From: Nocardioides sp. GY 10113
GTDB taxonomy: Bacteria; Actinomycetota; Actinomycetes; Propionibacteriales; Nocardioidaceae
Reading direction: 5' to 3'
DNA: 64,000 bases
Assembly: GCF_004919105.1 (NCBI RefSeq)
Contig: NZ_STGK01000004.1
Location: forward strand, 124,001-188,000
The notes beneath the pieces are model-generated. The model saw nothing but the letters and a program-made list of their open reading frames with translations. It ran no database searches and was not told where the DNA came from. Position numbers and translations under genes: made by a program. Positions 20,068-28,336 of the stretch are shown piece after piece. The first letter of the stretch is position 1. Each line of letters starts with the position of its first letter.

Positions 20068-21264
20068 ATGCGCAAGACCGCGCTCGCTTCCGTGGCCGTG
20101 ATGGCCCTGGCCCCGGCCCTGGCCGCCTGCACCGAGAACGCCGCCACCGACACCGGTGCGGACGGCGCCTCGGAGCGGGTCCTGAGCGTCGCCTCGGACG
20201 CCGGGGCCTGCGAGCTCTCCGCGACCAGCGCGCCGGCGGGCACCCTGTCCTTCGAGGTCACCAACACCGGCCCGGACGTCACCGAGTTCTACCTCCTCGA
20301 CGAGGACGGGCTGCGGATCATCGGCGAGGTCGAGAACATCGGCCCGAACCTGGCCAAGACCCTCACCGTCAGTGCCGCCGAGGGCACCTACACCACCGCC
20401 TGCAAGCCCGGCATGGTCGGCGAGGGCATCCGGGCCGCGTTCACCGTGACCGCCTCGGACGAGGAGGTCACGGTCAGCGCGTCGGACCAGGAGCTGATCG
20501 AGCAGGCCGAGGCCAACTACCGCGCCTACGTCCAGGACCAGTCCGCACAGCTGCTGGAGAGGACCGCCGAGTTCGTGGCCCTCTACCAGGCCGGCGACTC
20601 CGACGACGAGGCCCGCGCCCTCTACCCGGTCGCGCGCACCCACTGGGAGCGGATCGAGACGGTCGCCGAGTCCTTCGGTGACCTCGACCCGAGGATGGAT
20701 GCCCGCGAGGCCGACGTCGACGTCGCCGCCGGCGAGAGGTGGACCGGCTGGCACCTGATCGAGAAGGACCTGTGGCCCGCCGAGGCCGGCAAGTACAGGT
20801 CGTTGACCCCCGAGGAGCGGATCGCGTACGGCGACGACCTGCTCGCCAACACCGAGGTGCTGGACAAGCGGATCCGGGCCACCGGCGAGGACGCGCTGGA
20901 GTACCCGATCGACACGATCGCCAACGGCTCCATCGGGCTGCTCGAGGAGGTCGCAGGAGGCAAGATCACCGGCGAGGAGGAGGCCTGGTCGCACACCGAC
21001 CTCTGGGACTTCCAGGCCAACGTCGACGGTGCCCGCGTCGCCTACGAGGGCGTCGAGGCGCTGCTGGAGACCAAGGACCCCGAGCTCGCCACCGAGCTGA
21101 CCGCGCGCTTCGACGACCTGCAGTCCCTGCTCGACCAGCACCGCGACGGCGAGGGCTTCCTGCTCTACACCGCGCTGAGCAAGGACGAGGTCCGCGCGCT
21201 GGCCGCCGCCGTGGACGCGCTCGCCGAGCCGTTGTCGCAGCTGACCGCCTCCGTGACCGCCTGA
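20068..21264 (+). CDS. efeO: Iron uptake lipoprotein EfeO (cupredoxin plus imelysin/M75 domain)
   Basis: EfeO is the periplasmic-side partner of EfeU. The 398-residue protein has a lipobox (ALAAC, Cys about residue 21), an N-terminal cupredoxin-like domain (about 45-135, LSFEVTNTGPDVTEFYLL) and a C-terminal M75 imelysin domain with HWERIETVAESFGDLDP and GWHLIEKDLW, the His/Glu metal-site segments of EfeM/EfeO. An AGGAGG ribosome site precedes ATG 20068. It sits between efeU and efeB in one operon. Confidence 0.93.
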   Translation: MRKTALASVAVMALAPALAACTENAATDTGADGASERVLSVASDAGACELSATSAPAGTLSFEVTNTGPDVTEFYLLDEDGLRIIGEVENIGPNLAKTLTVSAAEGTYTTACKPGMVGEGIRAAFTVTASDEEVTVSASDQELIEQAEANYRAYVQDQSAQLLERTAEFVALYQAGDSDDEARALYPVARTHWERIETVAESFGDLDPRMDAREADVDVAAGERWTGWHLIEKDLWPAEAGKYRSLTPEERIAYGDDLLANTEVLDKRIRATGEDALEYPIDTIANGSIGLLEEVAGGKITGEEEAWSHTDLWDFQANVDGARVAYEGVEALLETKDPELATELTARFDDLQSLLDQHRDGEGFLLYTALSKDEVRALAAAVDALAEPLSQLTASVTA

Positions 21265-21283
21265 GCTCGGGAGGGTGAGGGAC

Positions 21284-22543
21284 ATGGCCCGGGTGAGCAG
21301 GCGCGGACTGATCGGCGGCGGGGTGGCCGCCGCCGGCGTGGCCGGTGCCTACACCGCGGGCCGGGTCACCTCCCCGCGGGCCGCCGCCGCGTCGTCGACT
21401 CCGGTCCCGACCTACCCGTTCCACGGCACCCGCCAGGCGGGCATCGTCACGCCCGCCCAGGACCGCCTGCACTTCGTCGCGCTGGACCTGACCACCGACG
21501 ACCGCGACGAGGTCGTCGACCTGCTCAAGCGCTGGACCGGGGCCGCCGCCCGGATGACCCAGGGCGGGTACGCCGGACCCGTCGGCGCCGTGGAGGGTCC
21601 GGCCAACCGGCCCCCCGACGACACCGGCGAGGCGATCGGGCTGCCGGCGAGCCGGCTCACCCTCACCTTCGGCTTCGGCCCCGGCCTCTTCCGCGACGAG
21701 CACGGGAAGGACCGGTTCGGCCTCGCCGACCGCCGCCCGGCGGCGCTGGAGCCGCTGCCGACGTTCTCCGCGGACGTGCTCGAGGACCGTCGTACCGGGG
21801 GAGACCTGTGCATCCAGGCCTGCGCCGACGACCCGCAGGTGGCGGTGCACGCGATCCGCAACCTGGTCCGGATGGGCTTCGGCGTGACCACCGTGCGCTG
21901 GTCGCAGCTCGGCTTCGAGCGGACGTCGACGACCTCGACCTCGCAGGACACCCCGCGCAACCTCTTCGGCTTCAAGGACGGCACCGCCAACGTCAAGGCC
22001 GAGGAGGGCGCTGCGCTCGACGAGCACGTCTGGGTCGACGGCGGCGACGACCCGGCCGCGGCCTGGCTGGCCGGCGGCTCCTACCTGGTCAGCCGGCGGA
22101 TCAACATGACCATCGAGGTCTGGGACCGCCAGTCGTTGGAGGCCCAGGAGAGGTTCGTCGGCCGCACCAAGGACTCCGGTGCCCCGCTCTCGGGCGGCGA
22201 GGAGCTCACCGAGCCCGACTTCGAGATGGCCGGCAGCGACGGCCCGATCATCCCGGTCGACGCCCACGTCCGGGTGGTCCACCCGGAGCGGTTCGGCGGC
22301 GCGCGGATGCTGCGTCGCGGCTACAACTTCGTGGACGGCACCAACGACCTGGGCGGCCTGGACGCCGGTCTCTTCTTCATCGCCTACGTCCGCGACCCGC
22401 GCACGCACTTCATCCCGCAGCAGCGGGCGATGTCCGCCAACGACGCGCTGAGGGAGTACCTGCGCTTCACCGGCCAGGGCATCTTCGCGGTCCCCGCCGG
22501 GGTGGCCGAGGGCGAGTACGTGGGGCAGGCGCTCTTCGCCTGA
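21284..22543 (+). CDS. efeB: Dyp-type peroxidase / deferrochelatase EfeB
   Basis: EfeB is a Tat-exported haem peroxidase of the Dyp family, proposed to oxidise Fe(II) or release iron from haem for EfeU. The 419-residue protein has a twin-arginine signal (SRRGLIGGG, residues 5-13), the Dyp GxxDG motif (FGFKDGTANV) and a distal Asp/Arg region with a proximal His expected in VDAHVRVVHPERFGG. ATG 21284 is preferred to GTG 21275 because GGGAGGG lies nine bases before the ATG and abuts the GTG. Last gene of efeUOB. Confidence 0.94.
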   Translation: MARVSRRGLIGGGVAAAGVAGAYTAGRVTSPRAAAASSTPVPTYPFHGTRQAGIVTPAQDRLHFVALDLTTDDRDEVVDLLKRWTGAAARMTQGGYAGPVGAVEGPANRPPDDTGEAIGLPASRLTLTFGFGPGLFRDEHGKDRFGLADRRPAALEPLPTFSADVLEDRRTGGDLCIQACADDPQVAVHAIRNLVRMGFGVTTVRWSQLGFERTSTTSTSQDTPRNLFGFKDGTANVKAEEGAALDEHVWVDGGDDPAAAWLAGGSYLVSRRINMTIEVWDRQSLEAQERFVGRTKDSGAPLSGGEELTEPDFEMAGSDGPIIPVDAHVRVVHPERFGGARMLRRGYNFVDGTNDLGGLDAGLFFIAYVRDPRTHFIPQQRAMSANDALREYLRFTGQGIFAVPAGVAEGEYVGQALFA

Positions 22544-22601
22544 GCCCCCGAGAGGGGCCGGCGGGGCGGTGTGGGATATTCAGGCGCCCGAAGGCCGGTC
22601 A

Positions 22602-22634
22602 CATGTTCGTAACATGCCGGCTCTCCGGTACTGT
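22602..22634 (+). promoter_or_regulatory. Promoter region of serA with a perfect palindrome
   Basis: A 6-3-6 palindrome, CATGTT-CGT-AACATG (22602-22616), covers the -35 position of a promoter whose -10 would be TACTGT (22629-22634). The rest of the roughly 80-base leader to the serA GTG is unremarkable. A repressor site is likely from position; the regulator is unknown. Confidence 0.45.
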
Positions 22635-22717
22635 GAAGGGCAGCACAGCGTCGTGCCGACACCTCACCTGCACGCACATCACCTGCCCGGCGACGGGCAC
22701 TGCGAAGGAAGCCCGCT

Positions 22718-24313
22718 GTGACTGATCGTCCCGTTGTCCTCATCGCCGAAGAGCTGAGCCCCGCCACCGTCGAGGCGCTCGGCCCGGACTTCGAGATCCG
22801 CAACTGCAACGGCGCCGACCGCGCCGAGCTGATCCCGGCGATCGCCGACGTCGACGCCATCCTGGTCCGCTCCGCCACCAAGGTCGACGCCGAGGCGCTC
22901 GCCGCGGCCCGCCGCCTCAAGGTGATCGCCCGCGCCGGCGTCGGCCTCGACAACGTCGACGTGAAGGCCGCCACCCAGAACGGCGTCATGGTCGTCAACG
23001 CGCCGACCTCCAACATCGTCTCCGCCGCCGAGCTCGCCGTCGCGCTGATGCTCGCGGCCGCCCGCCACGTCTCGCCCGCGCACGCGGCGCTGAAGAAGGG
23101 CGAGTGGAAGCGCTCGAAGTACACCGGCATCGAGCTGTACGAGAAGACCGTCGGCATCGTCGGCCTGGGCCGGATCGGCGTCCTGGTCGCCCAGCGCCTC
23201 TCGGCCTTCGGCATGAAGGTCGTCGCCTACGACCCCTACGTGCAGGCCGGCCGCGCCGCCCAGATGGGCGTCCGCCTCGTCGACCTCGACACCCTGATGG
23301 CCGAGGCGGACTTCATGTCCGTGCACCTGCCCAAGACCCCGGAGACCGTCGGCCTGATCGGCGCCGAGCAGCTGGCCAAGGCCAAGCCGTCGCTGGTCCT
23401 GGTCAACGCCGCCCGCGGCGGCATCGTCGACGAGGCCGCCCTCTACGACGCCCTGAAGACCGGCCGCATCGCCGGCGCCGGCCTGGACGTGTTCGCCAAG
23501 GAGCCGTGCACCGACAGCCCGCTGTTCGAGCTCGAGAACGTCGTGGCCACCCCGCACCTGGGTGCCTCCACCGACGAGGCCCAGGAGAAGGCCGGCATCG
23601 CGGTGGCCAAGTCGGTCCGCCTGGCGCTGGCCGGCGAGCTCGTCCCCGACGCGGTCAACGTCCAGGGCGGCGTGATCGCCGAGGACGTGCGCCCCGGCAT
23701 CCCGCTGACCGAGAAGCTCGGCCAGATCTTCACCGGCGTCGCCGGCGAGGTCGCCCAGCAGCTCGATGTCGAGGTGCGCGGCGAGATCACCTCCCAGGAC
23801 GTCAAGGTGCTCGAGCTGGCCGCCCTCAAGGGCGTCTTCTCCAGCGTCGTCGAGGACCAGGTCTCCTACGTCAACGCGCCGCTGCTCGCCTCCGAGCGGG
23901 GTACCGCGGTGCGCCTGATCACCGACCCGGAGAGCCCGGACCACCGCAACCTGATCACGCTGCGCGGCACCCTGGCCGACGGCTCGCAGGTCTCGGTGAG
24001 CGGCACCCTGGTCGGCATCAACCAGCGCGAGCGGCTGGTCGAGGTCAACGGCTACGACCTCGACATCGAGCCCACCGACCACCTGGCCTTCGTCACCTAC
24101 ACCGACCGTCCCGGCATGGTCGGCGTCGTCGGCCAGATCCTCGGTCAGGCCGAGGTCAACATCGCCGGCATGCAGGTCGCCCGCGACGCCAAGGGCGGCC
24201 AGGCGCTGGTCGCGCTCTCGGTCGACTCGGCGATCCCGCACGAGACGCTCGCCGAGATCAGCAACGCGATCGACGCCACCTCGATCCGCGCGGTGGACGT
24301 CACCAGCGACTGA
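22718..24313 (+). CDS. serA: D-3-phosphoglycerate dehydrogenase
   Basis: SerA oxidises 3-phosphoglycerate to phosphohydroxypyruvate, the first step of serine synthesis. At 531 residues it is the long form with an intervening ASB domain and a C-terminal ACT domain. Visible motifs: ARAGVGLDNVD, the NAD-binding GIVGLGRIG, NAARGGIVDEAALYDAL, catalytic HLGASTDEAQEKAG, and the ACT sequence LAFVTYTDRPGMVGVVGQILGQAEVNIAGMQV. The GTG start follows a GAAGGAAG ribosome site. The ACT domain implies feedback by serine. Monocistronic with a hairpin after it. Confidence 0.97.
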   Translation: MTDRPVVLIAEELSPATVEALGPDFEIRNCNGADRAELIPAIADVDAILVRSATKVDAEALAAARRLKVIARAGVGLDNVDVKAATQNGVMVVNAPTSNIVSAAELAVALMLAAARHVSPAHAALKKGEWKRSKYTGIELYEKTVGIVGLGRIGVLVAQRLSAFGMKVVAYDPYVQAGRAAQMGVRLVDLDTLMAEADFMSVHLPKTPETVGLIGAEQLAKAKPSLVLVNAARGGIVDEAALYDALKTGRIAGAGLDVFAKEPCTDSPLFELENVVATPHLGASTDEAQEKAGIAVAKSVRLALAGELVPDAVNVQGGVIAEDVRPGIPLTEKLGQIFTGVAGEVAQQLDVEVRGEITSQDVKVLELAALKGVFSSVVEDQVSYVNAPLLASERGTAVRLITDPESPDHRNLITLRGTLADGSQVSVSGTLVGINQRERLVEVNGYDLDIEPTDHLAFVTYTDRPGMVGVVGQILGQAEVNIAGMQVARDAKGGQALVALSVDSAIPHETLAEISNAIDATSIRAVDVTSD

Positions 24314-24337
24314 CCGCGTTCCTGCAGGCACCGGCAG

Positions 24338-24369
24338 CGGGCCCCGACGTCGTACGGCGTCGGGGCCCG
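24338..24369 (+). terminator. Hairpin after serA
   Basis: A 12-bp perfect stem, CGGGCCCCGACG with its complement, around an eight-base loop lies just after the serA stop. No T-run. Confidence 0.75.
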
Positions 24370-24460
24370 TCGCCGTTCCGGCCGGCGGCGTTGACGGAGG
24401 TCCCGCCGGGGGAGCCCGAAGTCCCTGGTCAGTGCGCCGTGGGGTGGCGAGGCTGGAGGC

Positions 24461-24934
24461 GTGAACGAAGCCGGGACGAGCACCCGGGCGGACGCCCGGA
24501 CGACGCGTCGGCGCGGGCGACCGTCGCCCGCCGCGCGCCGGTTCGGCTACGTCGTCGCCGTCGGCGCGAACCTCGTCGTCCTGTTCCTGATCCACCGCTG
24601 GCCGGGGTGGGACGTGGTGCCGTTCCTCTCGGACGGGTTCACCGACGTGCTGCCGTTCGTCGACGCCTCGATCGTGGCGAGCATCGCCGCGAACATCGTC
24701 TTCCTAGTCCGCGACACCGCGGCCCTCAAGGCGTTCGGCGACCTGGCCACCACCCTCGTCTCGCTGCTCGCCCTGGTCCGGATGTGGCAGGTCTGGCCGT
24801 TCGACTTCGCCGGCGTCTGGGGCGGGTGGGAGCCGCTGACCTACCTGATGCTCGGGGTGGCCACGTTCGGCACCGTGGTCGCGGCGATCGTGCAGGCCGT
24901 CACGCTGGTCCGGCTCGCCGTCACCACGAGGTGA
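24461..24934 (+). CDS. Small four-helix membrane protein, hypothetical
   Basis: This 157-residue protein has a basic Thr/Arg N-terminus then four hydrophobic segments (FGYVVAVGANLVVLFLI, ASIVASIAANIVFLV, LATTLVSLLALVRMW, YLMLGVATFGTVVAAIVQAVTLV). I recognise no family. The GTG start is assigned from the first residues before the basic tail. It ends 31 bases before the DUF4389 gene, also a membrane protein, so the two may be one operon. Confidence 0.6.
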   Translation: MNEAGTSTRADARTTRRRGRPSPAARRFGYVVAVGANLVVLFLIHRWPGWDVVPFLSDGFTDVLPFVDASIVASIAANIVFLVRDTAALKAFGDLATTLVSLLALVRMWQVWPFDFAGVWGGWEPLTYLMLGVATFGTVVAAIVQAVTLVRLAVTTR

Positions 24935-24965
24935 CGACGCCTCCACCACCGAAGGGAGATCCGCC

Positions 24966-25622
24966 ATGTCCGCGCAGCATCCGTCGCCGGACCGCACCGC
25001 CTACCCCGCCCGCCTCCAGGTCGAGTACACCGAGGACCGCAACCGGCTGACCGCGTTCTTCCGGCTGTTCCTGGTGGTCCCGATCGGCATCGTCTACGGC
25101 GCCCTCACCGCCGGCGCCACCAGCACCGTGTACGCCGAGGGCGGCCGCGAGGTGACCAGCACCAGCGGCGGCATCGTCGCGGGGCTCTTCGTGGCCACGT
25201 TGCTGATGATCCTGTTCCGTCAGCGCTACCCCCGGTGGTGGTTCGACTTCGCCCGCGAACTGAACCGCTTCGGCACCCGGATCGGGGCCTACGTCACGCT
25301 GCTCACCGACGAGTACCCCTCCACCGTCGAGGAGCAGCGGGTGCACCTCGACCTCGACTACCCCGACGCCGAGCAGGACCTCAACCGCTGGCTGCCGCTG
25401 GTCAAGTGGTTCCTGGCGATCCCGCACTACGTGGTGCTCTTCTTCCTGGGGATCGGCGCCATCGTCGTGGTGATCATGGCCTGGTTCGCGATCCTGTTCA
25501 CCGGCCGCTACCCGCGCGGGATGTTCGACTACGTGGTCGGCGTCGGCCGCTGGGCGCTGCGGGTCAACGCCTACGCGGTGCTGCTGCTGACCGACCGCTA
25601 CCCGCCGTTCTCGCTCGACTGA
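24966..25622 (+). CDS. DUF4389 membrane protein
   Basis: This 218-residue protein fits the DUF4389 family: paired membrane segments each followed by repeated motifs of the form RYPRWWFDFARELNRFGTRIGAYVTLLTDEYPS and RYPRGMFDYVVGVGRWALRVNAYAVLLLTDRYPPFS. The N-terminus has a hydrophobic pair, the middle DLDYPDAEQDLNRWLPLVKWFLAIPHYVVLFFL. The function of the family is unknown. A good ribosome site, GAAGGGAGA, precedes the ATG. The last 23 codons, including the stop, are repeated directly downstream. Confidence 0.85.
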   Translation: MSAQHPSPDRTAYPARLQVEYTEDRNRLTAFFRLFLVVPIGIVYGALTAGATSTVYAEGGREVTSTSGGIVAGLFVATLLMILFRQRYPRWWFDFARELNRFGTRIGAYVTLLTDEYPSTVEEQRVHLDLDYPDAEQDLNRWLPLVKWFLAIPHYVVLFFLGIGAIVVVIMAWFAILFTGRYPRGMFDYVVGVGRWALRVNAYAVLLLTDRYPPFSLD

Positions 25623-25700
25623 GCGCTACGGGTCAACGCCTACGCGTTCCTGCTGCTCACCGACCGCTACCCGCCGTTCTCGCTCGACTGAGCGCTACGG
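25554..25700 (+). repeat. 69-bp in-frame tandem duplication of the DUF4389 3' end
   Basis: The unit spans 25554-25622 (end of the gene with its stop) and 25623-25691, with a third partial copy of nine bases. Period 69 bases is exactly 23 codons. Copy two differs by a Val to Phe change and two synonymous changes, so it is a diverged copy, probably the remnant of a paralogous gene joined by recombination. It also ends in TGA. Confidence 0.85.
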
Positions 25701-25773
25701 CTGCGTGGCCGGATGATGTGGCGGGCGGGCGCCGGGGGTCTTGCGCGCAGCCTGCGTCCTCCGGTCGAACCGG

Positions 25774-26754
25774 CTACGAGTGGTAGTGCTTCGCGTACGC
25801 GTAGCCGTTCACGAATCCGACGCTGAGGAGTGATCCGCTGTCGCACGTTCGGTACCGCCGGAACGTGATGATCTGGCCTTCACCATCATCGGAGAACGAG
25901 CTCTGCTCGCCAGCGCTGTGCAGCTTGCTCGCGACCTCGGCACGGGAGTCGCCGAATCTGCGGGGGTTGTCGAAATCGATGTCGACCGACTTGAAGTCGG
26001 CATAGGTGGCGCAGGTTCGTGGTTTCGGGCCTCGCTTCACCACGAGCCTCTGGGCGCGTGTCTTGGTGACCCATGCCCGGTAGCGCCGCACCTGGCGGGT
26101 TGCAGTGATCTCATGGGGGAGGGTGATCGAGTTGACGAACATCTCGGCGTCCACCAGGTCAGCAGGGGTGTCCGCGAATCCGACGTACGTGCCCCTGTAG
26201 AGCACCTCGGTGAAGTCCGGGGCGAGCTCTGCGGGCCGGAACTCGCCGGGCACACGTACCTTCGAAAACTTGAGCTCGCTCTTGGTGACCGGGTTCCACG
26301 CCCAGACCACGCAACGGAGGACGAGGGCGCCCGAGCTGGCCGCCGTGTCCTCGACGGAGTCGACCCGACAGCCGTCCAGCCTCGGCTCCAGCGACCCGCC
26401 CGACTTCTTGATGACGGTTCCGGCCGGCACCCGCAGCGTCTGGTCGACGAGGCGCCACGTTCGGAAGCGGACCTTCGTCGACACCCGATATCGCCCAGGA
26501 GCCAGCCGCGACGATCGGGCATTGCGAACGAGGGTGTGACCGTTTCGAGTCACCGTCAGCCGCTTCCAGGCGATCTCCGAATTGCCGTAGGCATAGGCCT
26601 GGGGTCGCACCACGGACTTGCCGTGGTAAGGCGCGACCTGCGTGGGGATCCGTTCGATCTCGACAGAACCGGGCCCTCGACCCGCGGAGGCGGGTCCAAC
26701 CGACATCGCGGTCAGGGCCAAAGCCACTGCGACCAGGGCGAACTTCGAGCGCAC
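25774..26754 (-). CDS. Hypothetical secreted protein, lower-GC
   Basis: This 326-residue protein has an N-terminal signal peptide (VRSKFALVAVALALTAMSVGPASAG, processed near residue 25). GTG 26754 is chosen because it begins that signal. No domain is recognised in the body. The last 65 residues (FGDSRAEVASKLHSAG... then ITFRRYRTC... SVGFVNGYAYAKHYHS) have the pattern of BamE/SmpA-like small domains, but this is a weak inference. Codon use is visibly less GC-biased than that of its neighbours, which suggests more recent acquisition. Confidence 0.65.
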   Translation of the reverse strand: MRSKFALVAVALALTAMSVGPASAGRGPGSVEIERIPTQVAPYHGKSVVRPQAYAYGNSEIAWKRLTVTRNGHTLVRNARSSRLAPGRYRVSTKVRFRTWRLVDQTLRVPAGTVIKKSGGSLEPRLDGCRVDSVEDTAASSGALVLRCVVWAWNPVTKSELKFSKVRVPGEFRPAELAPDFTEVLYRGTYVGFADTPADLVDAEMFVNSITLPHEITATRQVRRYRAWVTKTRAQRLVVKRGPKPRTCATYADFKSVDIDFDNPRRFGDSRAEVASKLHSAGEQSSFSDDGEGQIITFRRYRTCDSGSLLSVGFVNGYAYAKHYHS

Positions 26755-26883
26755 GCAACCCCCATTCGGAACCACAGGGCGATCCGTGCCCTCCGCGGGC
26801 ATCCTAGGAGACGCTGGTCGCGCGGGCCTCGTTTCGGCCGAGGTGTTGTGACTCGATGCCCGGCCCGCGTCCAGTCGCGCGCC

Positions 26884-28218
26884 TCAGAGCGCGGCGAGCT
26901 CGTCGAGCTCGGCGCGCAGCCCGGCCACCAGGGTCTCCGGGTCGGGCACCGCGGCGGCGTCGACCTTGAACCCGACGTGCACCTGGCCGCCATACCCGAT
27001 GATCGAGGTGGAGAGCGTCTGGTCGGCCGACATCGGCGCCCACGCCCACATCCGGGTGACCGGCAGTCCGGCGAGGTGCAGCGGGGCGTCCGGACCGCGG
27101 ACGCTGGTGGTGACGCCGGTGGCCTTGCGGGCGAAGAAGTCGGTGGCCAGCACGCGGGCCCGGGGATGGACGACCCCCATCGCCTGCAGCATGCCGTAGG
27201 TCAGCCACGCCTGGGGCGAGCGCTTGATCGCCGCCATCCGGGCGGCGGTCTCGGCCAGTCGCTCGCGGGCGCTGTCGAGGCCGACCGGCAGGTCCAGCAG
27301 CACCAGGGCGAACTGGTTGCCCAGGTCGTCGGGGCGCTGCGCCGCGCTCCCGCCCAGGTCGACCGGGACCATCGTGGGCAGGTCCTCGGCGGGCGCGGCC
27401 CCGTGGGCGGTCAGCCAGCGCCGCAGCGACCCGGCCACGGCGGACATCACCACGTCGGTGACCGTGGTCCCCGTCGCCCGCCGGATCGGGCGCAGGTCGG
27501 CCACGTCGATCGGCGGTGCCCACACGGCGCGCTTGGCGTGGTGCGGCGGACCCGAGAGCGGTGACGCGGGCCGGCGCGCGACCACCAGGTGCTCGGCGAC
27601 CACCGGCGTGGTCGCCAGTCGCCGCGCGCCCGACGCCGAGCGGGCGGCCGCGCCCGGCAGCGCGCGCAGCCGCGAGAGCGCGCCGGCTGCCTGTCCGGCA
27701 TCCTGCCCGTCGGCCCGCCCGTCGGCCTGCCCGGCGCCGAGGTCGAGGTCCTCGTCGGCCATCGCCATCACCACGCGGAACAGGGCGTTGCCGTCGGCGA
27801 GGGCGTGGTGCAGGCGGGTGTAGACGGCGCTCCCGCCGCGGTAGCCGCGCACCACGTGCGCCTCCCACGGCGGGTGGCCACGGTCGAGGGCCCGGGACAG
27901 GTGACGGGAGACGTAGTCCTGCAGGGTGGCGTCGTCGCCGGGGGCCGGCAGCGTCACCTCGTGCACGTGCCGCTCGAGATCGAAGCCGGGGTCCTCCTCC
28001 CACCACAACCCGGGCCGGGGCAGCCAGGACCACCGTGCCCGCTGGCGGAACCGGGGGAACCGATCGAGCACGCGCTCACGCAGCAGCTCGAGATAGGTCG
28101 CGCGGTCCAGGTCACCGTCCACGGCCATCAGGCTCTCGACGACCATCAGGTTGTCGGGCTGGTCCATCGCCAGCCAGACGTCGTCGACCGGGCGCACGGC
28201 CCGCCGCGGGGTGCTCAC
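26884..28218 (-). CDS. Wax ester synthase/diacylglycerol acyltransferase (WS/DGAT)
   Basis: This 444-residue enzyme belongs to the bifunctional WS/DGAT family that esterifies acyl-CoA to fatty alcohols or diacylglycerol for storage lipid. The catalytic HHxxxDG motif is HHALADG (near residue 136), and later family segments include NQFALVLLDLPVG and TTSVRGPDAPLHLAGLPVTRMWAWAP. The ATG start lies 118 bases from a divergent second WS/DGAT gene, so the two share a promoter region. Length and motifs are normal. Confidence 0.9.
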   Translation of the reverse strand: MSTPRRAVRPVDDVWLAMDQPDNLMVVESLMAVDGDLDRATYLELLRERVLDRFPRFRQRARWSWLPRPGLWWEEDPGFDLERHVHEVTLPAPGDDATLQDYVSRHLSRALDRGHPPWEAHVVRGYRGGSAVYTRLHHALADGNALFRVVMAMADEDLDLGAGQADGRADGQDAGQAAGALSRLRALPGAAARSASGARRLATTPVVAEHLVVARRPASPLSGPPHHAKRAVWAPPIDVADLRPIRRATGTTVTDVVMSAVAGSLRRWLTAHGAAPAEDLPTMVPVDLGGSAAQRPDDLGNQFALVLLDLPVGLDSARERLAETAARMAAIKRSPQAWLTYGMLQAMGVVHPRARVLATDFFARKATGVTTSVRGPDAPLHLAGLPVTRMWAWAPMSADQTLSTSIIGYGGQVHVGFKVDAAAVPDPETLVAGLRAELDELAAL

Positions 28219-28336
28219 GCTCCCACGGTGCCCGGCGCGGGCGGCGCGGGGGAGGGCCGGAGGTCAGCCGGAGCGGGGCCCTGTGCCCCCTCACCCGGCG
28301 TACGGCGTCCGGCAGACTGGCCGCGGGAGGAGAGCC

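Noticed and set aside
25623..25691. A separate small gene or frameshifted end of the DUF4389 protein
   Set aside because: It has no start or ribosome site, follows an intact stop and is a tandem copy of the preceding 69 bases.
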